NCBI RefSeq assembly: GCF_008728515.1
Contig: NC_044984.1
Coordinates: forward strand, 93,667,181 to 93,731,180
DNA length: 64,000 bases
Direction: 5' to 3'
Source of the DNA: Papio anubis
Taxonomy: Eukaryota; Chordata; Mammalia; Primates; Cercopithecidae
Part shown: positions 1 through 11,123 of the stretch, piece by piece
Layout of the letters: each line of letters opens with the position of its first letter
Numbering within the stretch: the stretch's first letter is position 1
Notes under the pieces: generated by a model
Database searches by the model: none
Told to the model about the DNA's origin: nothing
Seen by the model: the letters and a program-made list of their open reading frames with translations, nothing else
Translations under genes and position numbers: made by a program

Positions 1-583
1 AGGCTGGGAAGGGTAGTGGGGGCAGGAGGAGAAATGGGGATGGTTAATGGATAAAAAAAAATAGTTATGAACAATGAATAAGATTTAGTAATTGATTACA
101 TAACAGGGTGACTACAGTCAACAATAAATTATTGCACTTTTTTTTTTTGAGACAAAGTTTTGCTCCTTTTGCTGAGGCTAGAGTGCAATGGTGCAATCTT
201 GGCTCACCACAATCTCCGCTTTCTGGGTTCAAGCAGTTCTCCTGCCTCAGCCTCCCAAGTAGCTAGGATTACAGGCATGTGCCACCATGTCTGGCTAATT
301 TTGTATTTTTAGTAGAGACAGAGTTTCTCTATGTTGGTCAGGCTGGTCTCAAACTCCTGACTTCAGGTGATCCGCCTACCTTGGCCTCCCAAATAATTAT
401 TGCACATTTTATAATAACTAAAAGAATGTAATTGGAAGGTTTGTAACACAAAGAAATAATAAATGCTTGAGGGGATAGATAGCCTATTTACCCTGATATG
501 ATAATTACACATTGTATGCCTGGATCAAAATACCTCATCTACCCCATAAATACATACATTTACTATGCACTCATTAAAAAATT
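1..583 (+). mobile_element. L1M (L1MA/L1MB-like) 3' end, split by an Alu
   Basis: The sequence reads as the 3' UTR of an old mammalian L1: a GGGGATGGTTAATGG stretch, then ACAGGGTGACTACAGTCAA, then a TACCCCATAAATACATACA segment ending in an A-rich tail near 575. It enters from the left edge, so its 5' part is outside the window. An Alu at 138-391 interrupts it. There is no coding content. Subfamily is from recall only. Confidence 0.75.
138..391 (-). mobile_element. AluS-like, 5'-truncated, with target-site duplication
   Basis: The poly(T) at 138-148 is followed by an antisense Alu body that stops at GGCCTCCCAAA. About 35 bp of the Alu 5' end, including the usual GGCTCACGCC box, is therefore missing. 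The flanks AATAAATTATTGCAC (123-137) and AATAATTATTGCAC (392-405) are a near-identical target-site duplication, which shows an L1-type insertion into the L1M tail. Confidence 0.9.
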
Positions 584-1092
584 GGCTGAGTCATGTGGTA
601 GGTAGATGTTTAACATTTAAAAATACTGCCAAACCATTTTCCAAAGTGATTATACCATTTTATATTTCTACCAGCAATGTATGAGAGTTCCAGTTGCTCC
701 ACATGTTCACTAACACTTGGTATGATCAGTTGTTAATTTTAAATTTTGTAACAGGTATGTATTAGCCCAATGGCTAATGATAGGAAGTATTTTTTTCACA
801 TGCTGATTTGCCATCTGAATATCTGCAATTGTTCTATGAATAGATGTTCATTAAATCTTTTGCTCATTTTAAAAAAATTGTCATTTGTTTCCTTATTACT
901 GGATTTGACAGTTCTTCATATTTTCCATATTAAGTCCTTTATGATATATGATAATTAGAAACATATTCTCCCAGTCAGTGGTTTGTCATCACTGTCTTTG
1001 CAATGTTTTTCAGAAAGCTGAAGTTCTTAATTTTGATTAAGTTCAATATATCAAATTTTTCTTTTATGGATTATACTTTCAGTGTCATTTTT

Positions 1093-1375
1093 TTAAAGTT
1101 TTATTTTAAGTCCAGGGGTACATGTTCAGGTTTGTTATATAGGTATACTTGTGTCATGGGGGTTTGTTGTACAGATTACTTTATCACCCAGGTATTAAGC
1201 CTAGTACACATTAGCTATTTTTCCTGATCCTCTTCCTCCTCCCACCCTCCAGCCTCCAAAAGGCCCCAGTGTGTGCTGTTCCCCTCTATGAGTTGTATAT
1301 TCTCATAATTTAGCTCCCACTTATAAGTGAGAACATGTGGTATTCTGTTTTCTGTTCCTGTGTTAGTTTGCTAAG
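1093..1375 (-). mobile_element. L1P (L1PB/L1MA-like) 3' end, strongly 5'-truncated
   Basis: About 280 bp of L1 3' UTR in antisense, starting at a T-run and containing GGGGTACATGTTCAGGTTTG and GGCCCCAGTGTGTG. The flanks GTGTCATTTTT (about 1082-1092) and GTGTCATTTTT (about 1376-1386) form a target-site duplication inside the older L1M5 piece. Age order: L1M5 first, this copy later. Confidence 0.85.
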
Positions 1376-1769
1376 GTGTCATTTTTAAGAAATCTTTGCC
1401 TAACCCAAAGTCACAAAGTGTTTCTCTTATGTTTTCTGCTAGCAGTTTTAGAGTTTTAGGCTTTACATTTATCTTTGTAAAATATTTAATTTTTAATATG
1501 GTATAAGGTATGGATGAGTGCTCTTTTATCCTTTTTTTTGAAAACAATATCCAATTTTTCCAGAAAATGTGTGGAAAAGACTTTCATTTATTCATTGAGT
1601 TAAATCTTTGTTAAAAATCAATTAACCATATAAATGTGGATCTGTTTCTGGACTCTATATTTTGTTTCACTGATCTATTTCTCTTTACACTGATACCACA
1701 TAGTCTTAAATATCATGACTTCATACTACATCTTGAAGTCAGTTGGTGTGTCTTACAGCTTTAACTTTC

Positions 1770-2072
1770 TTTTTTTTTTTTTTTTTTTTTGAGACGGAGT
1801 CTCGCTCTGTCGCCCAGGCTGGAGTGCAGTGGCCGGATCTCAGCTCACTGCAAGCTCCGCCTCCCGGGTTCACGCCATTCTCCGGCCTCAGCCTCCTGAG
1901 TAGCTGGGACTACAGACGCCCGCCACCTCGCCCGGCTAGTTTTTTGTATTTCTTAATAGAGACGGGGTTTCACCATGTTAGCCAGGATGGTCTCGATCTC
2001 CTGACCTCGTGATCCGCCCGTCTCGGCCTCCCAAAGTGCTGGGATTACAGGCTTGAGCCACCGCGCCCGGCC
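1770..2072 (-). mobile_element. AluY (Old World monkey AluYR-like), full length
   Basis: Full-length young Alu in antisense with a T-run of about 21 and little divergence from AluY. It has GGCCGGATCTCAGCTCAC, CACCTCGCCCGGCTAG and GGCTTGAGCCACCGCG, which I recall as cercopithecid diagnostics. The target-site duplication CAGCTTTAACTTTC is perfect (1756-1769 and from 2073). It shares an unusual TTTCTTAATAGAGAC variant with the copy at 48811-49109. Confidence 0.95.
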
Positions 2073-2294
2073 CAGCTTTAACTTTCTTTAAAGTTATTTT
2101 TAAATTATTCTGCATTTCCACATGAATGTGAGGATCAGTTTGCTAATTTCTACAAAAGCCTGCTGGGATTTTGATTGGCTTGGCATCTTTTCTGGTCTTT
2201 TAAAATTAAAAGCTTATCATCACTTTAAGACCTTTGTATTTTGTTCCTTGGTTCATTTATTTTCTTTTCTCTTTACAGGGATCTTTCGATGGCT

Positions 2295-2612
2295 GGCTCC
2301 TTTGTACCATTCGGATTTCAGCTTAAAAGTAACATCCTTAGAGACATCTTTCCTTGATTACCCAATTTAAATTTATATCCCTCATCTCTTTATATCAAAG
2401 CATTGTTTTGTTGACTTACAGCATTAATTATCATCTGAAATTAATCTTGCCTATTTGCTTATTTTGTTGCTTATTATCTGTCTAGCCAACTAGAATGTAA
2501 GTGAGAAAAGAGTAGAGACCTTGCTTCTCTTATTCAGTTTGTATCCCTGAAACCAAAAAGTGCCTTTGATAAGCAGATACTAAATATTTGTCGAATGATT
2601 GACTATTTGACA
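2295..2612 (+). mobile_element. L2 LINE 3' end
   Basis: Diverged L2 tail: TCAGCTTAAAAGTAACATCC, then CAACTAGAATGTAAG, ending in TAAATATTTGTCGAATGATT. This matches the recalled L2 order of motifs (TCAGCTTAAATGTCAC, ACTAGAATGTAAGCTCC, AATAAATATTTGTTGAATGA). Confidence 0.75.
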
Positions 2613-3274
2613 AATGTGCATTTAAGTAAAGATTCAACTAGTATGAAAATATGTAATATTAACTAGAATATGTTAACTTATTTATGAAATGATACTTCTC
2701 GGGAAGATTGTGGGGACTCGGCTGTGACTTAAAGCTGTAGTTCTTTTGAAGATTATGAATTGTGTTGAGCTAGATTATGGCATTTCAGAAACACAGATTT
2801 TTGGTTTTTAAAACAAAAATAGCTCATTAGCTTATTAACTGAGCTCATTAGCTTTGTTAGCAGAATTTAAATAGGTCTCACATTAGAGTTATTCCTGGTG
2901 ACTTTAGGAATATGAATATTCTAGAACAAATAAAATCTTTCCCCAAACATTACACAGATAAAAAGCAGAAAGTTTCAGGTTCATGAGAAATTATAGGTAT
3001 TTCCTAAATAATATTTAATTTAAAAATATATACTAGTCATAATTTCAATACACAGAGGCAGCAATTAAAACATACTTTGTTTTTGTCCTTGATTGCTTAA
3101 AGTAGCAAACAATGAAATAAATTTCTTGAGCCTTATCCATGTTGCAAATGTATAAATAAGATTTTATCCTTAATGAGATCATACAACACAGATATAAAAC
3201 CTAAGGCTGTTTCAAAATGTTTTGTAGTAGTATAAACATAGAATTTTCTTCACCGAGCTATTTCCCTCACTGAG
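2613..3274. other. No feature recognised
   Basis: AT-rich sequence with no repeat I can name, no long open frame and no promoter-like or RNA-like structure that stands out. Confidence 0.5.
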
Positions 3275-3420
3275 AACCTTCATTAATTGAACCCACCAAA
3301 CTTGTGTTGAGCACCAGCTACATGTTAGGAACTGTGCTAGGCAACGGAAATAAGAAATGAATAAGACAGAGTCTCAATCCTTCAAGAAGTCACAGGTTTT
3401 ACAATTTCAATTGCTTAAAG
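3275..3420 (-). mobile_element. L2-like fragment
   Basis: GTTGAGCACCAGCTACATG and GAACTGTGCTAGGCA, followed by an AATAAGACAGAGTCTCAATC stretch, resemble the reverse complement of the L2 3' tail. Diverged and short. Confidence 0.5.
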
Positions 3421-4009
3421 GAAAAGTCACAACTGAAAAGACTGGAAATCGTGGAAATGGTCAGCTTCTTTTCCCTGATTTTGTTCTATTGTGGTCCTTA
3501 TGTGGCTTTCATTCAATACCTAGGCTTCATGGTGGGCTTAGCTTTCCCCTTCCAAGTGACTCACAGGCAACTCCAGATCTAGTGTTCTATTATTAGCCTT
3601 CTCAAACCTGATTATTCTAAGAATCACTTCCCACTGGCAACATGGTAATCATGTTTAAATATAACTCTTCATGATCAATTTAAATCTCCAGATTTTAACC
3701 AAGTTTCCCTGTGGCTTAGAGGCCTTTTTTTTTTTTTTTTTTTTTTTGCTTTGTTTTTAATTAATCCACGTTTTTATAATCCTATGTGACATTAACATGT
3801 AAGGGGTGTGTGTGTCTGTATGTGTGGCCTTTTGCATTAAGGCCTTAGACAGAAACACTTTGAATGAAGATCACTGACACTTTAGTCAAACTTCCTCGTT
3901 CCGTATACTCCGCCTGTATCTGTCATCTGTCCATACCTGTCAGATGCCTGTACATGTCAGGAATAAAGCTAATGGGATGCATAACAACTAATAATTCATG
4001 GTTTGAATA
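3421..4009. other. No gene; poly(T) tract
   Basis: The only notable element is a T-run of about 23 at 3725-3747, with no Alu or L1 body next to it. A small GT-rich stretch lies near 3806-3828. Confidence 0.5.
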
Positions 4010-4560
4010 ACTATAGTAGCTTTCACTTATTGAATGTTTCCTGTGTACCAATGACATGGTCTGGCCGTGTCCCCACGCAAATCTCACCTTGAATTGTAAT
4101 AATCCCCACGTGTCAAGGGCAGGGCCATGTGTAGATAATTGAATCATGGGAGCAGCATACTGTTCTCATGGTAGTGAAAAAGTCTCATGATATCTGATGG
4201 TTTTATAAATGGGAGTTCCCCAGCACATGTCCTCTTGTCTGCCACCATGTAAGATGTGTCTTGCTTCCCCTTTGCCTTCTGCCATGATTGTGGAGCCTCC
4301 CTAGCCATGTGAAACTGTGAGTCCATTAAACCTCTTTCCTTTATAAATTACCCAGTCTTGGGTATGCCTTTATTAGCAGTGTGAGAACAGAGTAATACAA
4401 CCGGGAACCAGGAAATATGCATGTCCTTATTCTATTTTTGTATCAATCCTATGAGGTAAGGAGTCTTATTTTCTTCATTTTATCAATAAAGCTCAGCTAG
4501 GGTACTTTGGCCTAGATTACATCAGTAAGTGAAGAGAATAGGATTTCAGCTTAATCCTGT
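4010..4560 (+). mobile_element. MIR SINE, split by an MST-type LTR
   Basis: The left part (4010-4051) has TTTCACTTATTGAATGTTTCC and the right part (4400-4560) has CCTATGAGGTAAGGAGTC, then TTTTATCAATAAAGCTCAG. In order these match MIR before and after its CCAGGCACTGTGC region. The LTR at 4052-4399 sits between them. Confidence 0.65.
4052..4399 (+). mobile_element. MST-type solo LTR (ERVL-MaLR)
   Basis: Begins TGACATGGTCTGGCCGTGTC and ends AGAGTAATACA. It contains the hallmark TGAATCATGGGAGCAG, TCTGATGGTTTTATAAA and CATTAAACCTCTTTCC, the last holding the polyadenylation region. No internal retroviral sequence remains. The flanks ACCAA/ACCGG may be a decayed 5-bp duplication. Confidence 0.85.
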
Positions 4561-4879
4561 CAATCTTGTCATAGCCTATATACTTAGTCACTATACAAAT
4601 ACTAAGGTATACTATTAAGTTATAAAATATTAATATTAAAAACTAAGAATGGTTTCTATATTTTTTACAACCCAATTTTCCAATATTTCAGTAATCAGGG
4701 CAATGAGACTGAAATTGTTCATTTTCTGTTTTTATAGACATTTCTGTTTTTTAAAACAAGTTGTTAGCACAAAATTTCTGTCTCTGTGAATCTGGAAACA
4801 CAAGGCTATAGCTGACCTTTCAGTTATTATATTTTTGCAATTTTGGCCACAGGCCATTTATCCTATTTCATGTTTGTTG
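4561..4879. other. No feature recognised
   Basis: AT-rich spacer between MIR and AluJ. Nothing recognisable. Confidence 0.5.
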
Positions 4880-5172
4880 CTTTTTTTTTTTGAGATAGGG
4901 TCTCACTCTGTCACCCAGACTGGAGTGTCATGGCACAATCATAGCTCACTGCAGCTTTGAACTCCTGGACTCAAGTAATCCTCCCACTTCAGCCTCCCAA
5001 GTAGCTGGGATTACAGGTGTGCACTACCACACCTGGCTAAGTTTTCTATTTTTTGTAGAGATGACGTCTCACTATGTTGCCGAGGCTGGCCTTGAACTCC
5101 TGGCCTGAAGCAATTCTTTTGCCTTAGCCTCCAAAGCATTGGAATTATAGGCGTTAGCCACTGCACCTAGCC
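4880..5172 (-). mobile_element. AluJ, full length, diverged
   Basis: Antisense Alu beginning at a T-run (4880-4891). Old J-type markers include CACTGCAGCTTTGAACTCC and CTCAAGTAATCCTCCCAC. It is much more diverged than the AluY copies and ends CACTGCACCTAGCC. No convincing target-site duplication survives. Confidence 0.9.
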
Positions 5173-6714
5173 TTGTAGCTTCTGAAGAGCAGGAACGAGA
5201 GCTTGTGAGTTAATATGACACATTAAGATGTCAATATCATGAAATAAAGGCATACTTTTCATAGCAAACCTTTCTATAAATTACTTTTACGCTTTTTCTT
5301 TCTTTATTCCTTTTGAACTGTAATAAAAATGAAAACTATAATAAACATAATCACTTTAAAATTTTTCTTAGTCCTAAGCTTCTATCCTGTTACTTTTCAG
5401 TAATGTGCTTGTGGTTGCTGTTGTAACTATAAAATCTTAACTTTCAATGATCTAACTTTCACAGTAAACAGTTGTCCTATTTTCCAAAGATCACACTCTG
5501 ACAATAGAAGTTAGGACATATCTATACGCATACCATATTCGAGAAACAGATTTATCAATGAATACAAGTTTTCCAAATAAGCAATTTTTAAAAAATCTCT
5601 TTTTTTCCATTTTGTTAAGCCCTTTGTATTTTATTTTTGATATTAGGTATTGACATGCCCCTGCCTGCACATTTCCAGTGATAAACGCTTGCTTTAATGA
5701 TTTTTTGCCTTTCCTGGAAAGGAACAATGAATGGTCTGAACCTATTGCTGTTCTTCCAGTTGGTGGGCAAATCACATTGAGTTTGCCTTCATGGTCAATA
5801 CAGATGGCTGTAATCAAATCAATTTTAGGACAAGCCACATTGAATGCTAAAAGCCTGATTTGAATAGTATGGCCTAAAGATGATGGAATCTATGCCACTG
5901 CCAACCAATTACTATGCTTTAGAAAAATAAAAATGTTTTAATTAATTACAGGAATGACAAAAATCTATATTAAAAGGAGTAAAATTGGAAATCTAATCAA
6001 GGGTGTTAAAATCCCCAAAGAATTAGGCTTAAAGGAAGGATATCTAAAAGATGTACCAATGATTTCATACAGACCTACAGATACATCTAATGAATGGTTG
6101 CTAAATAGGACAAATGTAGCTCATTATCATTTTAGAAGGACGTAAATTATAGATAATTACAGGTAAACTATCATCCCAATGCTACATGTGATGTAGATGA
6201 CATGTTATGCTGGGCCTTTTGTTTTCTCTCACAACACTTATTGAATATCCACTAAGTTTAGAACATCACAGAAGTTCAGATTTGCAAATGAGAAAAAAAA
6301 AAAAACAAAACAGAAAACATAGACCAAAGTCCATTATAATAAACTCCATTGAGCATCTACATTTTTGCTTGCAGTACAATTTTGTTTACATATTTACAAA
6401 TCACTTTCCCATCAACAGGGAACTAGAGACTAATAAAAAGGCTCATGCCCACCTGTTCTGGAGAATTTAAGCAAGTAAAACGTTGTGTTCAAAATGCAGT
6501 GGTGTAAAAGGTGGATAAAATGCATATAACTTCACTTTTGCTTATTCTTTCTAAGGTTCAGCCTTGATTTGGTTTGGTGCACAAATGTGAAGGTTTAGAG
6601 GCATACTTTGGCTGTGCAGTTTGGGTAGTAGTTTGATGTACATGTAAAGGTTAGAAAAAAAATTTTAAAGTGCTATTTGGTGACTAGATGTATTCAGTTT
6701 CAGAATTAGTAGGC
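5173..6714. other. Unassigned sequence with one 115-codon open frame
   Basis: No repeat recognised across about 1.5 kb. The minus strand at 5491-5838 is open for 115 codons and starts MACPKIDLITAICID. I do not recognise the product. A frame this long is expected a few times by chance in 64 kb of this composition, so I do not call it a gene. A short A-rich run sits at 6292-6304. Confidence 0.4.
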
Positions 6715-7179
6715 CATATAGAGATATCTAAGAGGATATTTATTACGGGAATTGGCTCACATGATTATGGAGGCTGAGAAGTCCCATGAGGTGCCATCAG
6801 CAAGCTGGAGAACCAGGAAAGCTGGTGTGTACTTCAGCCTAAGTCCGAATCCCTGAGAACCGGGGAGCCAATGGTATAAGTCCCAGAGTCCAAAGGCCCA
6901 AGAACCGGGAGCTCTGATGTCCAAGGGCAGGAGAAGATGGATTTCCCAGCAAAAGAAGAGAGCAAATTAGCCCTTCATTCACCTTTTCATTCTATCCGGG
7001 CTCTCAACAGATTAAGTGATGCCCATCCACATTGGTGAGGGCAGATTGTCTTTACTCAGTGTACTGATTCAAATCCTAATCTCTTCCAAAAGGACCCACA
7101 TAGACATACACAGAAATGTTTACCAGCTCTTTAGGATCTCTTGGGTCTGTCAAGTTGACATACCAAATTAACCATTACA
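6715..7179 (-). mobile_element. MLT2-like ERVL LTR
   Basis: The antisense LTR shows GGGAATTGGCTCACATGATT, GAGGCTGAGAAGTCCCATG, AAGGGCAGGAGAAGATGG and an end at AAATTAACCATTACA. The reverse complement starts TGTAATGGTTAATTTGG and matches the plus-strand copy at 16072-16675. Solo LTR with no internal domain. Family name is from recall. Confidence 0.75.
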
Positions 7180-9242
7180 CCAGAGGAGAAAAAAACTTTG
7201 ACAAACCAAGTTATCTTTTTAATACATGGGTAGAATTGCCACTCACATAGTAAAGAAACGAAGAGCTGTTGAACAGATATTATGTATTATAATGCATTTA
7301 GTGTACCATTTTAGAATACAGAAATGGAGTAAAGGGAAAAATCTGTGATCAAAAGAACTTTACCACTCATGCATTCATTCAAAATACATTGATGTATTAA
7401 ATGTACACAATAGATTTACTTATTCACTGGTTCATTCAAAAACATTCAGTATATGCTATGAACCAGGCACAGAGTGAGTAAAATAGACTTGGTTTCCCAA
7501 AGTCAGAAAAAGGTGAACTCTTAGGAAAAAATATACAAAAATGAAAAACATAACCATGAAATCAATAGGAAATAGCAAAATTCATAAACATAATTACAGC
7601 TGTTAAATAATACTTGTATAAAAAGTGTACAGTGTTATATAAAAAAGGCATAAAGCAAAGGTAAGGCATTGGAGAGATTGGGGTCAAATGAGGTTCATTT
7701 TTGAAAAGGTCAACCAGGAGATTGCATTTAAAAGCGGGTGGAGGATATAATTTGCTCCAGTTAAGTGGGAATGGTGTATCAGGAAGGCCAAGCAATTCTA
7801 GGTGGGATAAGTGTGTACAGTAGAAGGTTTGCTTAGCAGAAACACATAAAACAGGTGTGGGAAATATCACCAATTCTTAAGTTGGCCTCATTCTAATAAG
7901 AAGAGGGTCACAAAGTGTTCACAGATGGAGATATTCTCCTTCCAATGGGATAACAATACTGATTTAGTTCATATGAAAAGATTTTTTACATGAAAATCAG
8001 ATTTTTTGGAATAAATGATGTGCAATTATGTACATGACAAAAGAATTGATTTACAGGGGGATTTTGCCGCGGTGTGATCTAAGCAGTAAATTTCTTCCAT
8101 ATATTTAAAACATGATGCTATTTACTAAAATGTGCTTTATGCACTCTCCTCCCAGGACACATGCGTTACATGAAAGAATGTATCCATTTGCCTTTAAACA
8201 AAACAGCAGTAGCATTACCATTTCATTTTATTTAGCTACTAATGTCAGGAGAGCTCAATGAAAGGAAATGCTTTTCCAGAGTTGAAAAAACTCTGATTCC
8301 CCTTGAAAATAGTCATCCAAGGTCAATAGAGATAATGTCATTCAGATTTTTAGACAAGAAATGAATGGGGGATTCAGATGACATTGTGCTTCAGTGATAT
8401 GTTAGGCACATGAATTATTATAGTGGCTTGAAAGAAAAAAAATTCATCTAAGAATCTTCCTAATTCCCCTTTATTCACTGACTTTCTCAGTATCATCTAT
8501 CAAATATTTCAAATAAAAAGGACCATATTGTTAAATTAAGTAACATAAAGAATAAAATTTGGTAACACAGATTTGGCTTTTCCTCTCTTATGCAAGTATA
8601 AAGTTAGGAATACAAACAAATTTAGTTTTCACTTGCTGTTCATCATCTAATCAATAAAACACATTCTACATAATCCAAAGCACATTGGAAATAGAGATGA
8701 CATTAAAAGCCGATTATAAAACTAAATTTCAAAAGAACTTAAAATATAGTGCCATGAGAGGTCCAGAAGATTAGTTATTATGTTCTTTAGGCTAATTGAG
8801 TTCAAATGTTGGCTTTTATGAAATGTGTACAAGGGCCACCTCGTGATTAAGTAACCTTAGCAAATGCACACACTGGTCAGAATAGTCACATCTGAACAAA
8901 AGGCACATAATACTTATATGTAGCAATAAAGCAACCTCTAAGACAGCCATGTGATTAGAAATGTACACAGCAGTACTGCTGACCTAAAAAATTACATTTG
9001 TTACATGGGGAAGGTGTGTATATTATTGGAAGTCATGGACTTGCCTTACAAATCTAAATTTATAAACCTATCGTAGATGAAATGCAGGTTTGGTCAGTCA
9101 ATTGGCCATCTGTTCCAGATATTTACATTTCTGTTTCAAGGAGAAAAACAGTCTATTCTAAATATTTTCTTAGTTAACCTCCCTTTTGAGGCTCTAGTGA
9201 CCAATCAATCAATCAATCAATCATTTATCTATATCTATGTAC
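7180..9242. other. No gene; mostly unassigned
   Basis: About 2 kb of AT-rich sequence. A weak L2-like stretch may occur near 7420-7480 (GGTTCATTCAAAAACATTC, then AACCAGGCACAG). A four-unit AATC run lies at about 9201-9222. Open frames here look random. Confidence 0.45.
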
Positions 9243-10205
9243 TTAAAACAAATATTTATTGAGGATGTACTATGCCCCAACACTTCTAAACTCTGGGGTT
9301 TCAGTGGTGAATCAGACAAGGTGCCTGTACTCATCCTAGAGAGGTAGACAAATTAAAAAAAAATCAAACAATAAATATTTCAGTATTAATAAATTGTGTA
9401 AAGAAAAACAAGGCAAAGTAGAAGAACATAGAGACTATTCTATTTTATTTTATTTTTACTTATTTCAATAGTTTTGAGGGAACAGGTGGTGTTTGGTTAC
9501 ATGGATAAGTTCTTTAGTTGTGATTTCTGAGATTTTGGTGTGCCCATTACCCAAGCAGTATACACTGTACTCAATGTATAGTCTTTTATCCCTTACCCAC
9601 CTCACTCTTCCCCACAAGTCCCCAAAATTCATTATATCATTCTTACGCATTTGCGTCTTCATAGCTTAGCTGCCACTTATAAGTGAGAACATATGATGTT
9701 TGGTTTTCCATTCCTGAGTTACTTCATTTAGAATAATGGTCTCTGACTCCATCCAGGTTGCTGAGAATGCTATTATTTCATTCCTTTTTATGGTTGAGCA
9801 GTATTCCACAGTATACTTTATCCACTCATTGGTTGATGGATATTTAGGCTGTTTCCATGTTTTTGCAATTGCAAATTGTGTTGCTATAAACATCCATGTG
9901 CAAGTGTCCTTTTCATATTATGACTTCTTTTTCTCTGGATAGATACCCAGTAGTGGGATTGCTGGATCAAATGGTCGTTCTACTTTTAGTTCTTTAGGAA
10001 GTCTCTATACTGTTTTCCATCGTCGTTATACTAGTTTACATTCCCACCAGCAGTGTAAAAGTGTTCCCTTTTCACCACACCCACGCCAATATCTATTATT
10101 TTTTGATTTTTTAAAATTATGACCATTCTTGCAGGAGACTGTTTTAAATAGAGGGGCCTGGGAGGGCCTTCTTAACTAGGTAGTTTCCATTTGAGCAGAA
10201 GGTTC
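9243..10205 (-). mobile_element. L2 3' fragment, split by an L1
   Basis: The left part (9243-9436) has AAATATTTATTGAGGATGTAC and then CAGTGGTGAATCAGACAAGG. The right part (10138-10205) has GGGAGGGCCTTCTTAACTAG and CATTTGAGCAGAAGG. Together they follow the reverse-complement L2 tail in order, with an L1 in the gap. Confidence 0.65.
9437..10137 (-). mobile_element. L1P (L1PB/L1MA-like) 5'-truncated copy
   Basis: About 700 bp of L1 ORF2 end plus 3' UTR in antisense. On plus: CAGTATTCCACAGTATAC, GGATATTTAGGCTGTTTCC, ACCCAGTAGTGGGATTGC. Frames for the ORF2 C-terminus are broken. GAGACTATT and GAGACTGTT beside the two ends may be a decayed target-site duplication. Confidence 0.8.
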
Positions 10206-10715
10206 TGTTTCACTCTCTCTAATCTATTATATTTTCTTATAATTTAAAATTGTGCACTCTTTGTGCAGTGCTGATTCTTGGCTTTCCTCTCCCCCTTCTA
10301 CTGTTTTCTTTTACTAGCTTTTGCCTCTCAGAGAGCGTGAGTTAGGAGGTGAAACTCATTTGTGACAACATTGTTCCTGCTGACAGCTTTACAAAGAGTT
10401 TTGATTGAAAAGAAGGCTGAAAATAAGGGATAAAATGAGATATTCTTGGATTCTAATGATGTACTTTTTCTCTGCCACCCTGAGCTCATATATCAATAAA
10501 CAATTGAGAATTGCCTGGCTTTCTGAGTGATCTCAGCTTATTGCAGGCTCTGGGAATATGTTTGACAGTGAGCTGTTACAACACATTAAATATTATATTT
10601 TAGTAGTCCATTGTAATTTGTTCATCTCTGAATTTGGTAGGAAGTCATCCTGAATCTTTAGCAATGAATGTGTACTTTGAGATTCCCTTGAATTCATAAA
10701 AAAGGTTAATGTATC
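10206..10715. other. No feature recognised
   Basis: AT-rich, no repeat or gene recognised. It ends with GTATC, the 5-bp duplication of the LTR that follows. Confidence 0.45.
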
Positions 10716-11123
10716 CATATTAGTCTGTTCTGCATTGCTACGAAGGAATACCTGAGACTGGGTAATTTATAAGGAAAAGAGGTTTACTTGGCTCATGGTT
10801 TTGCAGACTATACAGGAATCATGGCACCAGCATTTTGCTTCCAGTGAGGCCTCATGAAGCTTATAATCATAGCGGAAGGCCAAGGGGTGGCAGGTGTATC
10901 ACATGGTGTGAGAGGGAGCAAGAGAGACAGAGAGATGAGGGAGGTCCTAGACTCTTTTTAACAATCAGTTCTCACATGAAGTCATTACTGTGGGGAGGGT
11001 ACCAAGCCATTCATGAGGGATCTGCCCCCATGACCCAAACAACTCCCACCAGGTCCCACCTCCAACACTGGGGAACATATTTCAACATGAGATTTGGAGG
11101 GGTCAGACATCTAAACTATATCA
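10716..11123 (-). mobile_element. MST/MLT1-type solo LTR (ERVL-MaLR)
   Basis: The antisense LTR contains GACTGGGTAATTTATAAGG, GGTTTACTTGGCTCATGG, CCCACCAGGTCCCACCTCC and ends CTAAACTATATCA. The flanking 5-bp repeats GTATC (10711-10715) and GTACC (11124-11128) fit an ERVL-MaLR insertion. The 128-codon open frame across it is incidental. Confidence 0.85.

Larger units (their letters stand above)
584..2180 (-). mobile_element. L1M5/L1ME-like ORF2 fragment, interrupted twice
   Basis: Read on the minus strand, this is highly diverged L1 ORF2 DNA. Recognisable pieces on plus are TTTTCCAAAGTGATTATACC, CAGCAATGTATGAGAGTTCC and TTCTCCCAGTCAGTGG. An L1P tail (1093-1375) and an AluY (1770-2072) break it. 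Many stops and indels leave no usable frame. Confidence 0.7.

Noticed and set aside
1743..2012. 89-codon open frame (and similar ones at 34198-34557, 48714-49049, 62929-63117)
   Set aside because: These are translations of antisense Alu sequence (SRSVAQAGVQW-type), not genes.
3725..3747. Poly(T) tract as the tail of a retroelement
   Set aside because: No Alu, L1 or processed-pseudogene body is recognisable on the side where it should lie, and no target-site duplication.
7562..7873. 103-codon open frame on the minus strand
   Set aside because: AT-rich, no recognisable motif, within chance length for this composition.
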